Source of the DNA: Nocardioides sp.
GTDB taxonomy: Bacteria; Actinomycetota; Actinomycetes; Propionibacteriales; Nocardioidaceae
NCBI GenBank assembly: GCA_030698375.1
Contig: JAUYLL010000144.1
Location: 1-55,286 of the forward strand
Reading direction: 5' to 3'
DNA length: 55,286 nt
The notes below the pieces were generated by a model. The model did not search any database, was not told where the DNA came from, and saw nothing but the letters and a program-made list of their open reading frames with translations. A program made the translations under genes and the position numbers. Within the stretch, counting starts at the first letter, position 1. Each line of letters starts with the position of its first letter. Below, one piece after another: positions 31,791 through 39,053 of this stretch.

Positions 31791-32444
31791 ATGCGTGAGG
31801 CCTACAAAGACCAGCTGGACGGCATCCTGGACGACCTGGTGATCATGACCCACCAGGTGAAGCGAGCCGTCTCCCAGAGCACTATCGCCCTGCTGACGGG
31901 CGATGCAGGGGTCGCGGAGCAGGTGATCAGCGACGACGCCGACATCGACCGCGCCCGCGAGCGGATCGAGGACAAGTGCTTCGAGTTGCTCTCCCTGCAA
32001 CAGCCGGTCGCCGGTGACCTGCGCCAGATCGTCGCCGGCCTGCGGATGGTGGCCGAGTTGGAGCGGATGGGCGACCTCGCGGTGCACGTCGCGAAGGTCG
32101 CGCGGTTGCGCCTTCCGCACACGGCCGTGCCCGAGTCGATCGAGCCGTCTGTGCGTCGGATGGCCGCGGTCGCCCAGGACATGGTGAGCAAGGTGGCCGT
32201 CGTCATCGCCGAGCGCGACGTCGACGCCGCCCGTGAGGTCGAGGCCGCCGACGAGGAGATCGACAAGCTCCGCCGCGCGACCTTCCAGGAGATCCTCGAC
32301 CCCGGCTGGGCCCACGGCGTCGAGCCGGCGATCGACATCGCCCTCCTCGGCCGCTACTACGAGCGCATCGCCGACCACGCCGTCTCCCTCGCCCGCCGCG
32401 TCGTCTTCCTGGTTACCGGCGAGCACCCCGGCGCGCAGCACTGA
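31791..32444 (+). CDS. phoU: Phosphate signalling regulator PhoU
   Basis: 217-aa PhoU with its two three-helix repeats. MREAYKDQLD at the start and LGRYYERIADHAVSLARRV near residues 184-202 are typical, including the metal-binding E-x2-x-D pattern in the second repeat. The ATG 31791 is preferred over the upstream TTG because it gives the conserved N terminus. No Shine-Dalgarno precedes it, and a -10-like TACGGT ends 7 nt upstream, so a leaderless mRNA is possible. It links Pst transport status to the SenX3-RegX3 kinase; the pst genes are not in the window. Confidence 0.94.
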   Translation: MREAYKDQLDGILDDLVIMTHQVKRAVSQSTIALLTGDAGVAEQVISDDADIDRARERIEDKCFELLSLQQPVAGDLRQIVAGLRMVAELERMGDLAVHVAKVARLRLPHTAVPESIEPSVRRMAAVAQDMVSKVAVVIAERDVDAAREVEAADEEIDKLRRATFQEILDPGWAHGVEPAIDIALLGRYYERIADHAVSLARRVVFLVTGEHPGAQH

Positions 32445-32475
32445 CCGGCCTCCCGTCGGGCGGCGGGACACAAGA

Positions 32476-32519
32476 CACGGAGGGCGCCACCCCCGAAACC
32501 GGTGGAGGCGCCCTCCGTG
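32476..32519. terminator. Bidirectional terminator after phoU
   Basis: CACGGAGGGCGCC at 32476-32488 pairs perfectly with 32507-32519 around an 18-nt loop containing GAAA. It lies between the convergent phoU and the small secreted-protein gene and is placed to end both transcripts. Confidence 0.8.
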
Positions 32520-32550
32520 CTTGATCGATCGTGCGTCGGGACGAGACCTG

Positions 32551-32895
32551 TCAGCCCCGGTTGCCCCGGTTGCCCCTGTTGGTCGCCACCGGCTCGATGG
32601 TGACCACCTGGTCGCTGGCGGTTGCCTCACAGCTCGCCGGGCCCGGAAGCTGGCGGGCGAGGACGTTCACGCCCACGTTGCAGATGTTCGCGGCGACGCC
32701 CAGGGCTGCGCCGACGGAGACGTTGTTCAGGGTCTGGCTGTCGTTGAGGACGTTGACGTCGTCGATCACGTCGTAGACCGCGACGTTGACCAGGCCTCCG
32801 GTGAAGAGCGGTGCCGCCTGAGCCGGCGCCGTCGTGGCGAGCGTGGCTCCTGCGGCCATGGCAATGCTGGCTACGCCGATTGCGATGCGCTTCAT
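32551..32895 (-). CDS. Small secreted protein of unknown function
   Basis: 114-aa exported protein. Signal peptide: MKRIAIGVASIAMAAG, then a cleavage region ending APAQA-A near residue 27. The mature part is rich in Val/Asn: GGLVNVAVYDVIDDVNVLND, then VGAALGVAANICNVGVNVLA with a single Cys, a second Cys in PASCEATA, and a C-terminal run of three Asn-Arg-Gly repeats. The two Cys could form one disulfide. From memory, short Val/Asn-rich secreted proteins with an ANxCxVxVxVLA core occur in many actinobacteria without assigned function. Strong AGGAGGGAGAA Shine-Dalgarno before ATG 32895, suggesting high expression. A surface or envelope role is a guess. Confidence 0.8.
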   Translation of the reverse strand: MKRIAIGVASIAMAAGATLATTAPAQAAPLFTGGLVNVAVYDVIDDVNVLNDSQTLNNVSVGAALGVAANICNVGVNVLARQLPGPASCEATASDQVVTIEPVATNRGNRGNRG

Positions 32896-33039
32896 GTTGT
32901 TCTCCCTCCTCTGTCACCGCCCGGATGGCGGCGACTCCCAGAGGGGTGATGCCCTGTGTGCCAGGTCGCAAACGGGTAACACCGGAAATTCTGGACATTT
33001 CCCTCGAGGCGTGGGCGCGCCGATCGACTGTTGGGTCGG

Positions 33040-33792
33040 TCAGCGGCCCTGGCTGGCGACGGCGGCGATGGCGTCGGCGGCCGCGTCGGGGTCAAGGTAC
33101 TGGCCGCCGCGCTCCAGCGGGCGCATGTCCTCGTCGAGGCGGTAGACCAGGGGGATCCCGGTGGGGATGTTCAGCCCCACGACGGACTCCTCGCTCATGC
33201 CGTCGAGGTGCTTGACCAGGGCCCGCAGCGAGTTGCCGTGGGCGACCACGCAGACGGTGCGGCCGGCGCGCAGGTCGGGGACGACGGCGTCGTACCAGTA
33301 GGGGAGCATCCGGTCGACCACGTCGGCCAGGCACTCGGTGCGCGGGCGCACCTCGTCGGGGAGGTCGGCGTACCGGGGGTCACCGGTCTGGGCGAACTCG
33401 TCGGCGTCGTCGATGGCCGGGGGAGGGGTGTCGTACGAGCGGCGCCAGAGCATGAACTGCTCCTCGCCGTACTGCTCGAGCGTGGCCTTCTTGTCCTTGC
33501 CCTGCAGGGCGCCGTAGTGGCGCTCGTTGAGCCGCCAGGACCGGCGCACCGGGATCCAGTGCCGCTCGGCGGCATCGAGGGCGAGCTGGGCGGTGGTGAT
33601 CGCGCGGCGCAGCACCGAGGTGTGCAAGACGTCGGGCAGCACGCCGGCCTCGGTCATCAGCCGACCACCGCGGGCGGCCTCCTCGCGGCCCTTCTCGGTG
33701 AGGGGCACGTCGACCCACCCGGTGAAGAGGTTCTTCGCGTTCCACTCGCTCTCGCCGTGGCGGAGCAGGACCAGCGTGTACGGCGCGCCCAT
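33040..33792 (-). CDS. gpmA: 2,3-bisphosphoglycerate-dependent phosphoglycerate mutase
   Basis: 250-aa cofactor-dependent phosphoglycerate mutase interconverting 3- and 2-phosphoglycerate. The phospho-His is in [12 protein letters not shown] (His12), with NLFTGW near 21, [14 protein letters not shown] near 88-101 and [16 protein letters not shown] near 185-200. The length is normal for dPGM. The ATG shares one base with the stop of the upstream lipoprotein gene. In mycobacteria gpm1 is next to senX3-regX3; here it is close by but separated by phoU and a small secreted protein. Confidence 0.95.
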   Translation of the reverse strand: MGAPYTLVLLRHGESEWNAKNLFTGWVDVPLTEKGREEAARGGRLMTEAGVLPDVLHTSVLRRAITTAQLALDAAERHWIPVRRSWRLNERHYGALQGKDKKATLEQYGEEQFMLWRRSYDTPPPAIDDADEFAQTGDPRYADLPDEVRPRTECLADVVDRMLPYWYDAVVPDLRAGRTVCVVAHGNSLRALVKHLDGMSEESVVGLNIPTGIPLVYRLDEDMRPLERGGQYLDPDAAADAIAAVASQGR

Positions 33793-34325
33793 CAGGGCTG
33801 CGTCTCCTCGAGCAGCCCCGCGGCCTCGGTGCCGTCCTCCTGGCCGCCGGACATCTCGACCTCGGCGAAGGCGCCGGAGCGGGCCACGATCGGGACATTG
33901 AAGGTCACCGGCTCACCGCGCTCGAAGCTGAGGGTGACCTCGACGAAGTTGCCGGGCTCGACGCGCTCGCCGGAGACCAGCACACCGCCCTCGTCGGCCA
34001 GCTGCACGAGGCTCTCGGGGCCGACGGTGACCTGGCCGGGGGAGGTGACCGAGAGGTCGGAGTCCTCGCCGCTACCGGCGAGCGAGATCAGCGCGTCGTC
34101 CTCGCGGAGGTCCTTGTTGACCAGGGCAGCGATGAAGACGCCCTCCCCGGCCTCCTCGCTGACGATCGCGGCGTGCAGCACGTTCACCGAGCTGCTGCGG
34201 TCGTTGGTGCCGACACCGGGCGTGTAGACCTGGTCGGTGGGCATGTCGAACCCGCACGCGGTGAACGCGGGGACGCACAAGAGCAGGGCGGCGGCGGACA
34301 ACGGTCGGCGCCAGGTCTTCGTCAC
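33792..34325 (-). CDS. Putative lipoprotein, DUF461/PCuAC-like
   Basis: 177-aa predicted lipoprotein with n-region MTKTWRRPL, a hydrophobic core and lipobox AFTAC near residues 20-24. The mature domain appears all-beta: [24 protein letters not shown], then [14 protein letters not shown] and [13 protein letters not shown]. It recalls copper-chaperone-like or secreted immunoglobulin-like lipoproteins, but the His/Met ligands of PCuAC are not evident. It is co-transcribed with gpmA (1-nt overlap). The C-terminal 20 residues are acidic. Confidence 0.78.
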   Translation of the reverse strand: MTKTWRRPLSAAALLLCVPAFTACGFDMPTDQVYTPGVGTNDRSSSVNVLHAAIVSEEAGEGVFIAALVNKDLREDDALISLAGSGEDSDLSVTSPGQVTVGPESLVQLADEGGVLVSGERVEPGNFVEVTLSFERGEPVTFNVPIVARSGAFAEVEMSGGQEDGTEAAGLLEETQP

Positions 34326-34419
34326 GGCGGGAGGTTCCTCTCGGGCGTGCCAACGAGTCAGCGAAGGTGCGGCGGGGCCGCGATCGCGGTGGTCAGCCTA
34401 TCGACGTTGCCGGTCCGGC

Positions 34420-34444
34420 GCGCACCCGGTCCGTCCGGGTGCGC
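34420..34444 (-). terminator. Terminator of the UbiA-family gene
   Basis: GCGCACCCGG at 34420-34429, loop TCCGT, and CCGGGTGCGC at 34435-34444 form a perfect 10-bp GC-rich hairpin. It starts 26 nt past the leftward gene's stop, within the 145-nt gap before the lipoprotein-gpmA operon. Confidence 0.7.
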
Positions 34445-34470
34445 CTCGGCTCCTCCGGCAGGGTCGGGCC

Positions 34471-35187
34471 TCAGGCCACGAGGCCGACGGTCAGCGCGGC
34501 GATCACGATGCCGGCACAGACCAGGGCAGTGAAGACCGTGGTGATCCAGAGCAGGCGCACCGCGCCGGTGCGCAGGGCGATCCGCAGCGGCAGGTGCATG
34601 ATCCCTGCCTGGTTGTCGTCGACGAGGTCGGCGAGCGAGGAGGCGAAGTGCACGCCGACGCCGAGCAGCGCGGCGAGCACCACCATGGCGGCCGTCGGCG
34701 GCCCGCCGTGCACGCCGCCGCCCCAGCCGCCGTAGGAGAGGAAGGCGGCCAGCAGCCCGAAGCCGACCGCCCAGGGGACGAACGAGAACCGGGTGCGACG
34801 CAGGTACAGGTCCGAGAGTGCGCCACAGGCCAGTGAGCCGAGGTACGCCAGCCCGGCGGTGGTGCCGTTGGAGACCGCGAGCGGCACGACGAGCAGCAGG
34901 GAGCAGGACGCCGCGAAGGAGACGGTGCCCGGGTCGATCCAGCCCAGCGCGATCGGCTTGCGCGGGCGGCCGGCGTCGTGGTCGCGCTTGCGGTCGAGGA
35001 CGTCGTTGAACCACCCGAGGGTGGCCTGGCCGACCAGCACGGTGACCAGCACGAGCGCGACCTCGTCGCCGCCCCTCCCGGAGAGGGCCGCAGCCGCCGC
35101 GAGCCCGACCGCCATGGCCAGTGCGCGCAGCGGGTGCGCGGTGAGGACGAGCGTGACCGCGGTGCCGCGCCGGCGGGTGTAGAGCAT
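34471..35187 (-). CDS. UbiA family prenyltransferase-like membrane protein
   Basis: 238-aa polytopic protein. The first Asp-rich motif is GWFNDVLDRKRDHDAGRPRKP near residues 58-78, i.e. NDxxDxxxD; a second acidic region is LADLVDDNQAG near 185. About seven membrane helices are apparent. UbiA enzymes attach polyprenyl groups to aromatics or sugars (menaquinone, DPPR in arabinan synthesis, heme O). The shorter length and the EboC/SCO3242-like look make it a minor branch. It is monocistronic, leftward, ends in a hairpin and is divergent from carD. Confidence 0.8.
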   Translation of the reverse strand: MLYTRRRGTAVTLVLTAHPLRALAMAVGLAAAAALSGRGGDEVALVLVTVLVGQATLGWFNDVLDRKRDHDAGRPRKPIALGWIDPGTVSFAASCSLLLVVPLAVSNGTTAGLAYLGSLACGALSDLYLRRTRFSFVPWAVGFGLLAAFLSYGGWGGGVHGGPPTAAMVVLAALLGVGVHFASSLADLVDDNQAGIMHLPLRIALRTGAVRLLWITTVFTALVCAGIVIAALTVGLVA

Positions 35188-35332
35188 GCGACGAAGTATC
35201 GACCACTGCGGCCCCGAGGTGAGGGAGGTGGGGGTGCGCGGCGCGCGTGAAGCACGGCGCGCGCACCCCTGTCAAGCCCTCAATGGGGCTCTGACCTGCG
35301 CAAACGCGCAGAAACGGTCCGCGACCCCGTGT

Positions 35333-35338
35333 TAGACT
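35333..35338 (+). promoter_or_regulatory. -10 element of carD
   Basis: TAGACT lies 26 nt before the carD ATG; no convincing -35 hexamer is present 17-18 nt upstream, which is common at CarD/RbpA-dependent promoters. A small dyad TGCGC-AAAC-GCGCA lies at 35297-35310. AAAGGGG at 35348-35354 is the likely ribosome-binding site. Confidence 0.5.
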
Positions 35339-35363
35339 AGTCACCTGAAAGGGGTACTTGTAC

Positions 35364-35849
35364 ATGACTTTTACCGTCGGTGAAACGGTTGTATATCCAA
35401 ATCACGGGGCTGCGGTCATCGAGGACATCGAGACGCGCCAGATCAAGGGAGAGGACCGCGAGTACCTCGTCCTCCGCATCGTCGCACAACAGGACCTCGT
35501 CGTCAGGGTGCCTGCGTGCAACCTCGACCTGGTCGGTGTGCGCGACGTGGTGGACAAGGCCGGGCTCGACCGGGTCTTCGACGTGCTGCGCGCTGAGCAC
35601 ACCGAGGAGCCGACCAACTGGTCGCGCCGCTACAAGGCCAACCTGGAGAAGCTGCACTCCGGTGACGTCATGAAGGTGGCGGAGGTCGTCCGTGACCTCT
35701 GGCGCCGGGAGCGCGACCGCGGGCTGTCGGCCGGCGAGAAGCGCATGCTCGCCAAGGCGCGGCAGATCCTGGTCTCCGAGCTGGCGCTCGCGGAGTCCAC
35801 GAACGAGGACAAGGCCGAGACCATCCTCGACGAGGTCCTCGCGTCCTGA
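35364..35849 (+). CDS. carD: RNA polymerase-binding transcription factor CarD
   Basis: 161-aa CarD. Residues 1-65 form the RNA polymerase-interaction domain ([21 protein letters not shown]-type start, [15 protein letters not shown]). The C-terminal helical DNA-binding domain has [13 protein letters not shown] near 86, with the conserved Trp that wedges into the -10 bubble, then [16 protein letters not shown] and [26 protein letters not shown] 35364 gives the conserved N terminus; an in-frame TTG lies 6 nt upstream. CarD stabilises open complexes at housekeeping promoters. It is normally followed by ispD-ispF; here a terminator and a gene remnant follow instead. Confidence 0.95.
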   Translation: MTFTVGETVVYPNHGAAVIEDIETRQIKGEDREYLVLRIVAQQDLVVRVPACNLDLVGVRDVVDKAGLDRVFDVLRAEHTEEPTNWSRRYKANLEKLHSGDVMKVAEVVRDLWRRERDRGLSAGEKRMLAKARQILVSELALAESTNEDKAETILDEVLAS

Positions 35850-35870
35850 CCGCTTCGCGCACCGTTCGAC

Positions 35871-35906
35871 TGCGACGACCCCGGCCCCACGGCCGGGGTC
35901 GTCGCA
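35871..35906 (+). terminator. Intrinsic terminator of carD
   Basis: TGCGACGACCCCGGCC at 35871-35886, loop CCAC, and the exact complement at 35891-35906: a perfect 16-bp stem, 22 nt after the carD stop. It separates carD from what follows, so carD is monocistronic here. Confidence 0.85.
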
Positions 35907-35911
35907 CGTCC

Positions 35912-36209
35912 GGGGCAGCCTGGTCCGCCGACGAGGTCGTCCTGCTCGGCCCCCACGCGGCGTACGACGGCCCGCACGGCGGCCTGGAGTTCCGTCCGCC
36001 GTCGGCGACACCTCGACGGCCCCGTTGCCGAGCTGTGGGACGTGCCCGACCAGCCCGCCGACGTCGTCGGGCACAGCCTGTACGCCTGGCTGGCCGGGGA
36101 GTCCGCGGCGATCAGAAGCCTGCGGCGCCACCTGGTGGCCGAGGTCGGCGTCGACAGGCGGGCGGTCGCGTTCATGAGCTACCGGCGCGAGGGCGTCGCC
36201 GGGTCCTGA
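35912..36209 (+). pseudogene. Remnant of a siderophore-interacting protein (SIP) gene
   Basis: The 450-nt gap after carD (35850-36299) has no intact gene but contains two SIP-like fragments. In one frame, 35915-36000 reads [19 protein letters not shown] then GGLEFRPP, like the FAD-domain end of SIP reductases. In another frame, from about 36003, [14 protein letters not shown] then [19 protein letters not shown] and [17 protein letters not shown] ends at TGA 36207-36209, matching the SIP C-terminal YVWxAGExxxxRxLRRxL...GYWRRG pattern. The two are joined near 36000 by a frame change, with roughly 100 residues of the middle missing and no N terminus. I read this as a decayed, internally deleted gene. 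The remaining 36210-36299 holds a TAGCCT -10 candidate at 36268-36273 for the next gene. Confidence 0.65.
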
Positions 36210-36299
36210 CCCGCAGATTGTTTCGCGCCCGAAAACGCGCGGAAACACGGCGAACACACACCGTCCCTAGCCTCGTCGTGTGAAGGGTTCCCGAGGCTG

Positions 36300-36641
36300 A
36301 TGGCGGCGCACACGGTCACGGAGTGGACGGCGGTGTGCCGGCTGGCAGACCTGGAGGTCGACCGCGGCAAGTCCGCGCTGGTGCACGGGCAGGCGATCGC
36401 GCTCTTCCGCACCGCCGACGGGGTGCACGCGCTGGCCAACCACGACCCGTTCAGCCGCGGCAGCGCGCTGGCCCGGGGCCTCGTGGGCACGCGCGACGAC
36501 GTCCCCATCGTGGGGTCGCCCTGGCACGGGCACGTCTTCGACCTGCGCACCGGCTGCTGCCTCGACGACGACCACGTCCGCGTGACGACGTACGCGGTCC
36601 GCGTGGTCGCGGGGGTGGTCGAGGTGGGGCCGCGGCCGTGA
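36300..36641 (+). CDS. NirD-like nitrite reductase small subunit homologue
   Basis: 113-aa Rieske-fold protein of the NirD type: WTAVCRLADLEVDRGKSALVHG-like start, IALFRTADGVHALANHDPFS near residues 34-53, and GSPWHGHVFDLRTGCCLDD near 77-95. The Rieske CxH...CxxH ligands are missing (NHD and SPWHGH in their places), as is normal in NirD, which lacks a cluster. The partner NirB is not in the window, so it may be an orphan subunit or a stand-alone redox/adaptor protein. ATG 36300; poor Shine-Dalgarno. It converges on the alpha/beta hydrolase gene with a 7-nt gap. Confidence 0.78.
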   Translation: MAAHTVTEWTAVCRLADLEVDRGKSALVHGQAIALFRTADGVHALANHDPFSRGSALARGLVGTRDDVPIVGSPWHGHVFDLRTGCCLDDDHVRVTTYAVRVVAGVVEVGPRP

Positions 36642-36648
36642 CCGGCCC

Positions 36649-37569
36649 TCAGACGGGGGCGCGCGTGGGGTGCTCCACAGGGGAGAGCGCCCTACGCGCG
36701 AGGTCGACGAGCGCCTCGGAGACCAGGAAGTCCCGCTCGAGCGGCAGGTAGTGACCCGCACCCTGGGCGACGGTCAGCTGCGCCCCCGGGACCGCCTCGG
36801 CCAGGCGGGCGGCGTGCTCCGGCGGGGTGAGCAGGTCGCGGGAACCGACGAGCACGTGCACCGGCACGCCGTCGAGCGCGGTGAGGGCGTCGAGCCGGTC
36901 GTGCCTCATCAGGTCGCGGTAGAACCCGCACATCGACTCCGCCGGGGTGTTGATCATCCCGTTCACGGCCAGCCGTACGTCGACCCGTCGGGCCCCGGGC
37001 CCGAGCAGCACGCGCCGGGCGATCATCGTCTCGGTGAGCGGGTGGCGGCGCCGCTGGCGCCGGCTGAGCATCCGGGCGCGGGTGGCGAGCACCCGGGGGA
37101 GTTGGGCGCGCAGGGCATCACCGGTGACCGCCGGGAGGCCGAGGGAGACGGTGTCGAGCCCGCCGCCCGACGTCGAGACGAGGGCCACGCCCTTCACCCG
37201 CCCGTCCGCGCCGAAGAGCGCCGGTGCGCGCTCGGCGAGTCCGAGCACCGTCATGCCGCCGATGGAGTGGCCGCCGAGCACCAGGTTGCCGGCGGGGGCG
37301 TGGGTCTCGAGCAGCTCCTCGAGGTCGGCGGCGAGGTGCTCGACCGTGGCCTCGGGCTCGGGGATGCGATCGGACCGGCCGTGCCCACGGTGGTCGTAGC
37401 GCAGCACCCGGACCTGGTCGCCGAGCGCGCCACGGACGTCGAGGGCCTGGTAGCCCCAGGAGGTGAGGTCGGAGGTCCAGCAGTGCGCGAGGACGACGGT
37501 GAGGGGTGCGTCGGCCGGGCCGTCCACGTGGACGTGGAGCGCGCGGCCGTCGCGGGTGGTGTGCTGCAT
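36649..37569 (-). CDS. Alpha/beta hydrolase
   Basis: 306-aa alpha/beta-hydrolase-fold enzyme. Oxyanion region LAHCWTSDLTSWGYQ near residues 27-41, RYDHRGHGRSDR near 57-68, nucleophile Ser in LGGHSIGGMT near 98, acid Asp in VGSRDLLTPPEH near 240 and catalytic His in GAGHYLPLERD near 268. The frame is open far beyond the start, but ATG 37569 with AAGGAG upstream is clear. It is divergent from a MerR-family regulator across 129 nt, so that regulator probably controls it. Likely an esterase or lipase-like enzyme; substrate unknown. Confidence 0.87.
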   Translation of the reverse strand: MQHTTRDGRALHVHVDGPADAPLTVVLAHCWTSDLTSWGYQALDVRGALGDQVRVLRYDHRGHGRSDRIPEPEATVEHLAADLEELLETHAPAGNLVLGGHSIGGMTVLGLAERAPALFGADGRVKGVALVSTSGGGLDTVSLGLPAVTGDALRAQLPRVLATRARMLSRRQRRRHPLTETMIARRVLLGPGARRVDVRLAVNGMINTPAESMCGFYRDLMRHDRLDALTALDGVPVHVLVGSRDLLTPPEHAARLAEAVPGAQLTVAQGAGHYLPLERDFLVSEALVDLARRALSPVEHPTRAPV

Positions 37570-37698
37570 GGGTCTCCTTGGCGGCCGGGGCACTGACCGT
37601 GACACCAGTGATGGAACATCGAGGATGGCACGTCTGCTCCCGGGCGTGTCAAGAAAGCGTGACGGGTCTCGCCTCGGGCCGTCTGAGAGGATCCGCCC

Positions 37699-38529
37699 GT
37701 GAGCAGCGCACAGTCGGGTCCCCGCAGCGGGTCCTCCCCTGCCGCGGGGGAGGGCGCCGAGCGGCTGACCATCGACCAGCTGGCCGCCGAGGTCGGCATG
37801 ACGGTGCGCAACGTCCGCGCCTACGCATCCCGGGGCCTGATGCCGGCGCCCCGGCTCGTCGGCCGCACGGGCTACTACGGTCCGGCCCACGTGAACCGGC
37901 TGCGCCTGGTGCGCGACCTGCTCGAGCGCGGCTACACCCTCACCGCCGTCGAGCAGGCGATGGAGCGCAACCCGCAGCTGCCCGAGACCCCGCTCCTCGA
38001 CCTGATGGCGACCCTGACGAACCCGATCGGGGCCCCCGAGCCGCCCGAGGACGTCGAGGAGACCCTGCTCTCCCACCTCGCCGGGGTCGACCACGACCAC
38101 GACCCCGACTTCGTGCAGTCCCTCATCGACACCGGCTTGCTGGAGCGGGTCGGTCCCACCACGTTGCGCATGCACCGCCCCGCGCTGGTCCGTGCCGGCG
38201 CGCAGGCGATGGCACTGGGCCTGGAGCGCGACTCGGTCCTGGAGCTGTGGGCGTCGATCTCCGAGCGCCTGCGGGGGGTGGCGGAGGCGGTCGTGACGAC
38301 GTACCGCGAGGAGGTCTGGCACCCGTTCGCCGAGGCCGGGCTCCCGGAGGACCAGTGGCCGACGATGCTCTCGTCGATCGAGTCGATCCTGCCGGTGGTC
38401 TCCCAGGCGGTCCTGGCGGTCTTCCGTGACGAGCTGCACGCAGTCATCGAGGAGGCGATGGGCGAGGAGCTCGCCGCCCTCACCGGCACGCCGCCGGACG
38501 CCACCCCCGAGGACCGACCCGAGGCCTGA
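37699..38529 (+). CDS. MerR family transcriptional regulator
   Basis: 276-aa regulator. After a disordered 20-residue leader, the MerR winged helix reads LTIDQLAAEVGMTVRNVRAY near residues 24-43, GLMPAPRLVGRTGYY near 47-61 and HVNRLRLVRDLLERGYTL near 64-81. The long C-terminal half (100-276) is helical, lacks the Cys of metal-sensing MerRs and ends in a Pro/Glu-rich tail, suggesting an organic ligand. GTG start. It is divergent from the alpha/beta hydrolase gene and converges on ispF. Confidence 0.86.
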   Translation: MSSAQSGPRSGSSPAAGEGAERLTIDQLAAEVGMTVRNVRAYASRGLMPAPRLVGRTGYYGPAHVNRLRLVRDLLERGYTLTAVEQAMERNPQLPETPLLDLMATLTNPIGAPEPPEDVEETLLSHLAGVDHDHDPDFVQSLIDTGLLERVGPTTLRMHRPALVRAGAQAMALGLERDSVLELWASISERLRGVAEAVVTTYREEVWHPFAEAGLPEDQWPTMLSSIESILPVVSQAVLAVFRDELHAVIEEAMGEELAALTGTPPDATPEDRPEA

Positions 38530-38542
38530 CAGGCCGGACGGG

Positions 38543-39034
38543 TCAGGCCGGCACGACCAGGGCGGTCGCGATGGCGGCCACGCCCTCGCCGCGGCCGGTC
38601 AGGCCGAGACCGTCGGTCGTCGTCGCGCTCAGGCTGACCGGTGCGCCGGCGGCCTCGCTGAGCACCTGCTCGGCCTCGGTACGCCGGGCTCCCAGGCGTG
38701 GCCGGGAGCCGATCACCTGCACCGAGACGTTCCCGACGGTGTAGCCGGCCTCGCGCACCCGCCGTACCGTCTCGGCGAGCAGGGTGGCTCCCGAGGCGCC
38801 GGCCCACCGGGGCTCGGCGGTGCCGAAGTGGGTGCCGAGGTCGCCGAGCCCGGCGGCGGCGAGGATCGCGTCGCACGCGGCGTGGGCCACGACGTCGGCG
38901 TCGGAGTGCCCCTCGAGCCCGTGGTCCTCGTCGGGCCAGTGCAGGCCGGCCAGGTGCATCGGTCGGCCGGGGACCAGACGGTGGACGTCCGTGCCGGTGC
39001 CGACCCGGGGGAGCGGTGGGAGTGGGGTGCTCAT
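38543..39034 (-). CDS. ispF: 2-C-methyl-D-erythritol 2,4-cyclodiphosphate synthase
   Basis: 163-aa IspF of the MEP isoprenoid pathway, forming the cyclodiphosphate from CDP-ME-2-phosphate with release of CMP. Metal and substrate motifs: GTGTDVHRL near residues 12-20 (Asp, His), [19 protein letters not shown] near 40-58, [15 protein letters not shown] near 64-78, and the C-terminal [17 protein letters not shown]. Normal length. It lies on the minus strand, 19 nt after the molybdenum oxidoreductase gene, not in the usual carD-ispD-ispF-cysS order; IspD is not encoded in this window. Confidence 0.95.
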   Translation of the reverse strand: MSTPLPPLPRVGTGTDVHRLVPGRPMHLAGLHWPDEDHGLEGHSDADVVAHAACDAILAAAGLGDLGTHFGTAEPRWAGASGATLLAETVRRVREAGYTVGNVSVQVIGSRPRLGARRTEAEQVLSEAAGAPVSLSATTTDGLGLTGRGEGVAAIATALVVPA

Positions 39035-39053
39035 GGTGCGCCCATGATGCTGC

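Noticed and set aside
36300-36641. Rieske ferredoxin
   Set aside because: The Cys-x-His and Cys-x2-His cluster ligands are absent; the sequence fits the cluster-free NirD type.
37570-38439. Upstream extension of the alpha/beta hydrolase frame
   Set aside because: It is antisense to the MerR gene, and a Shine-Dalgarno and ATG at 37569 define the real start.
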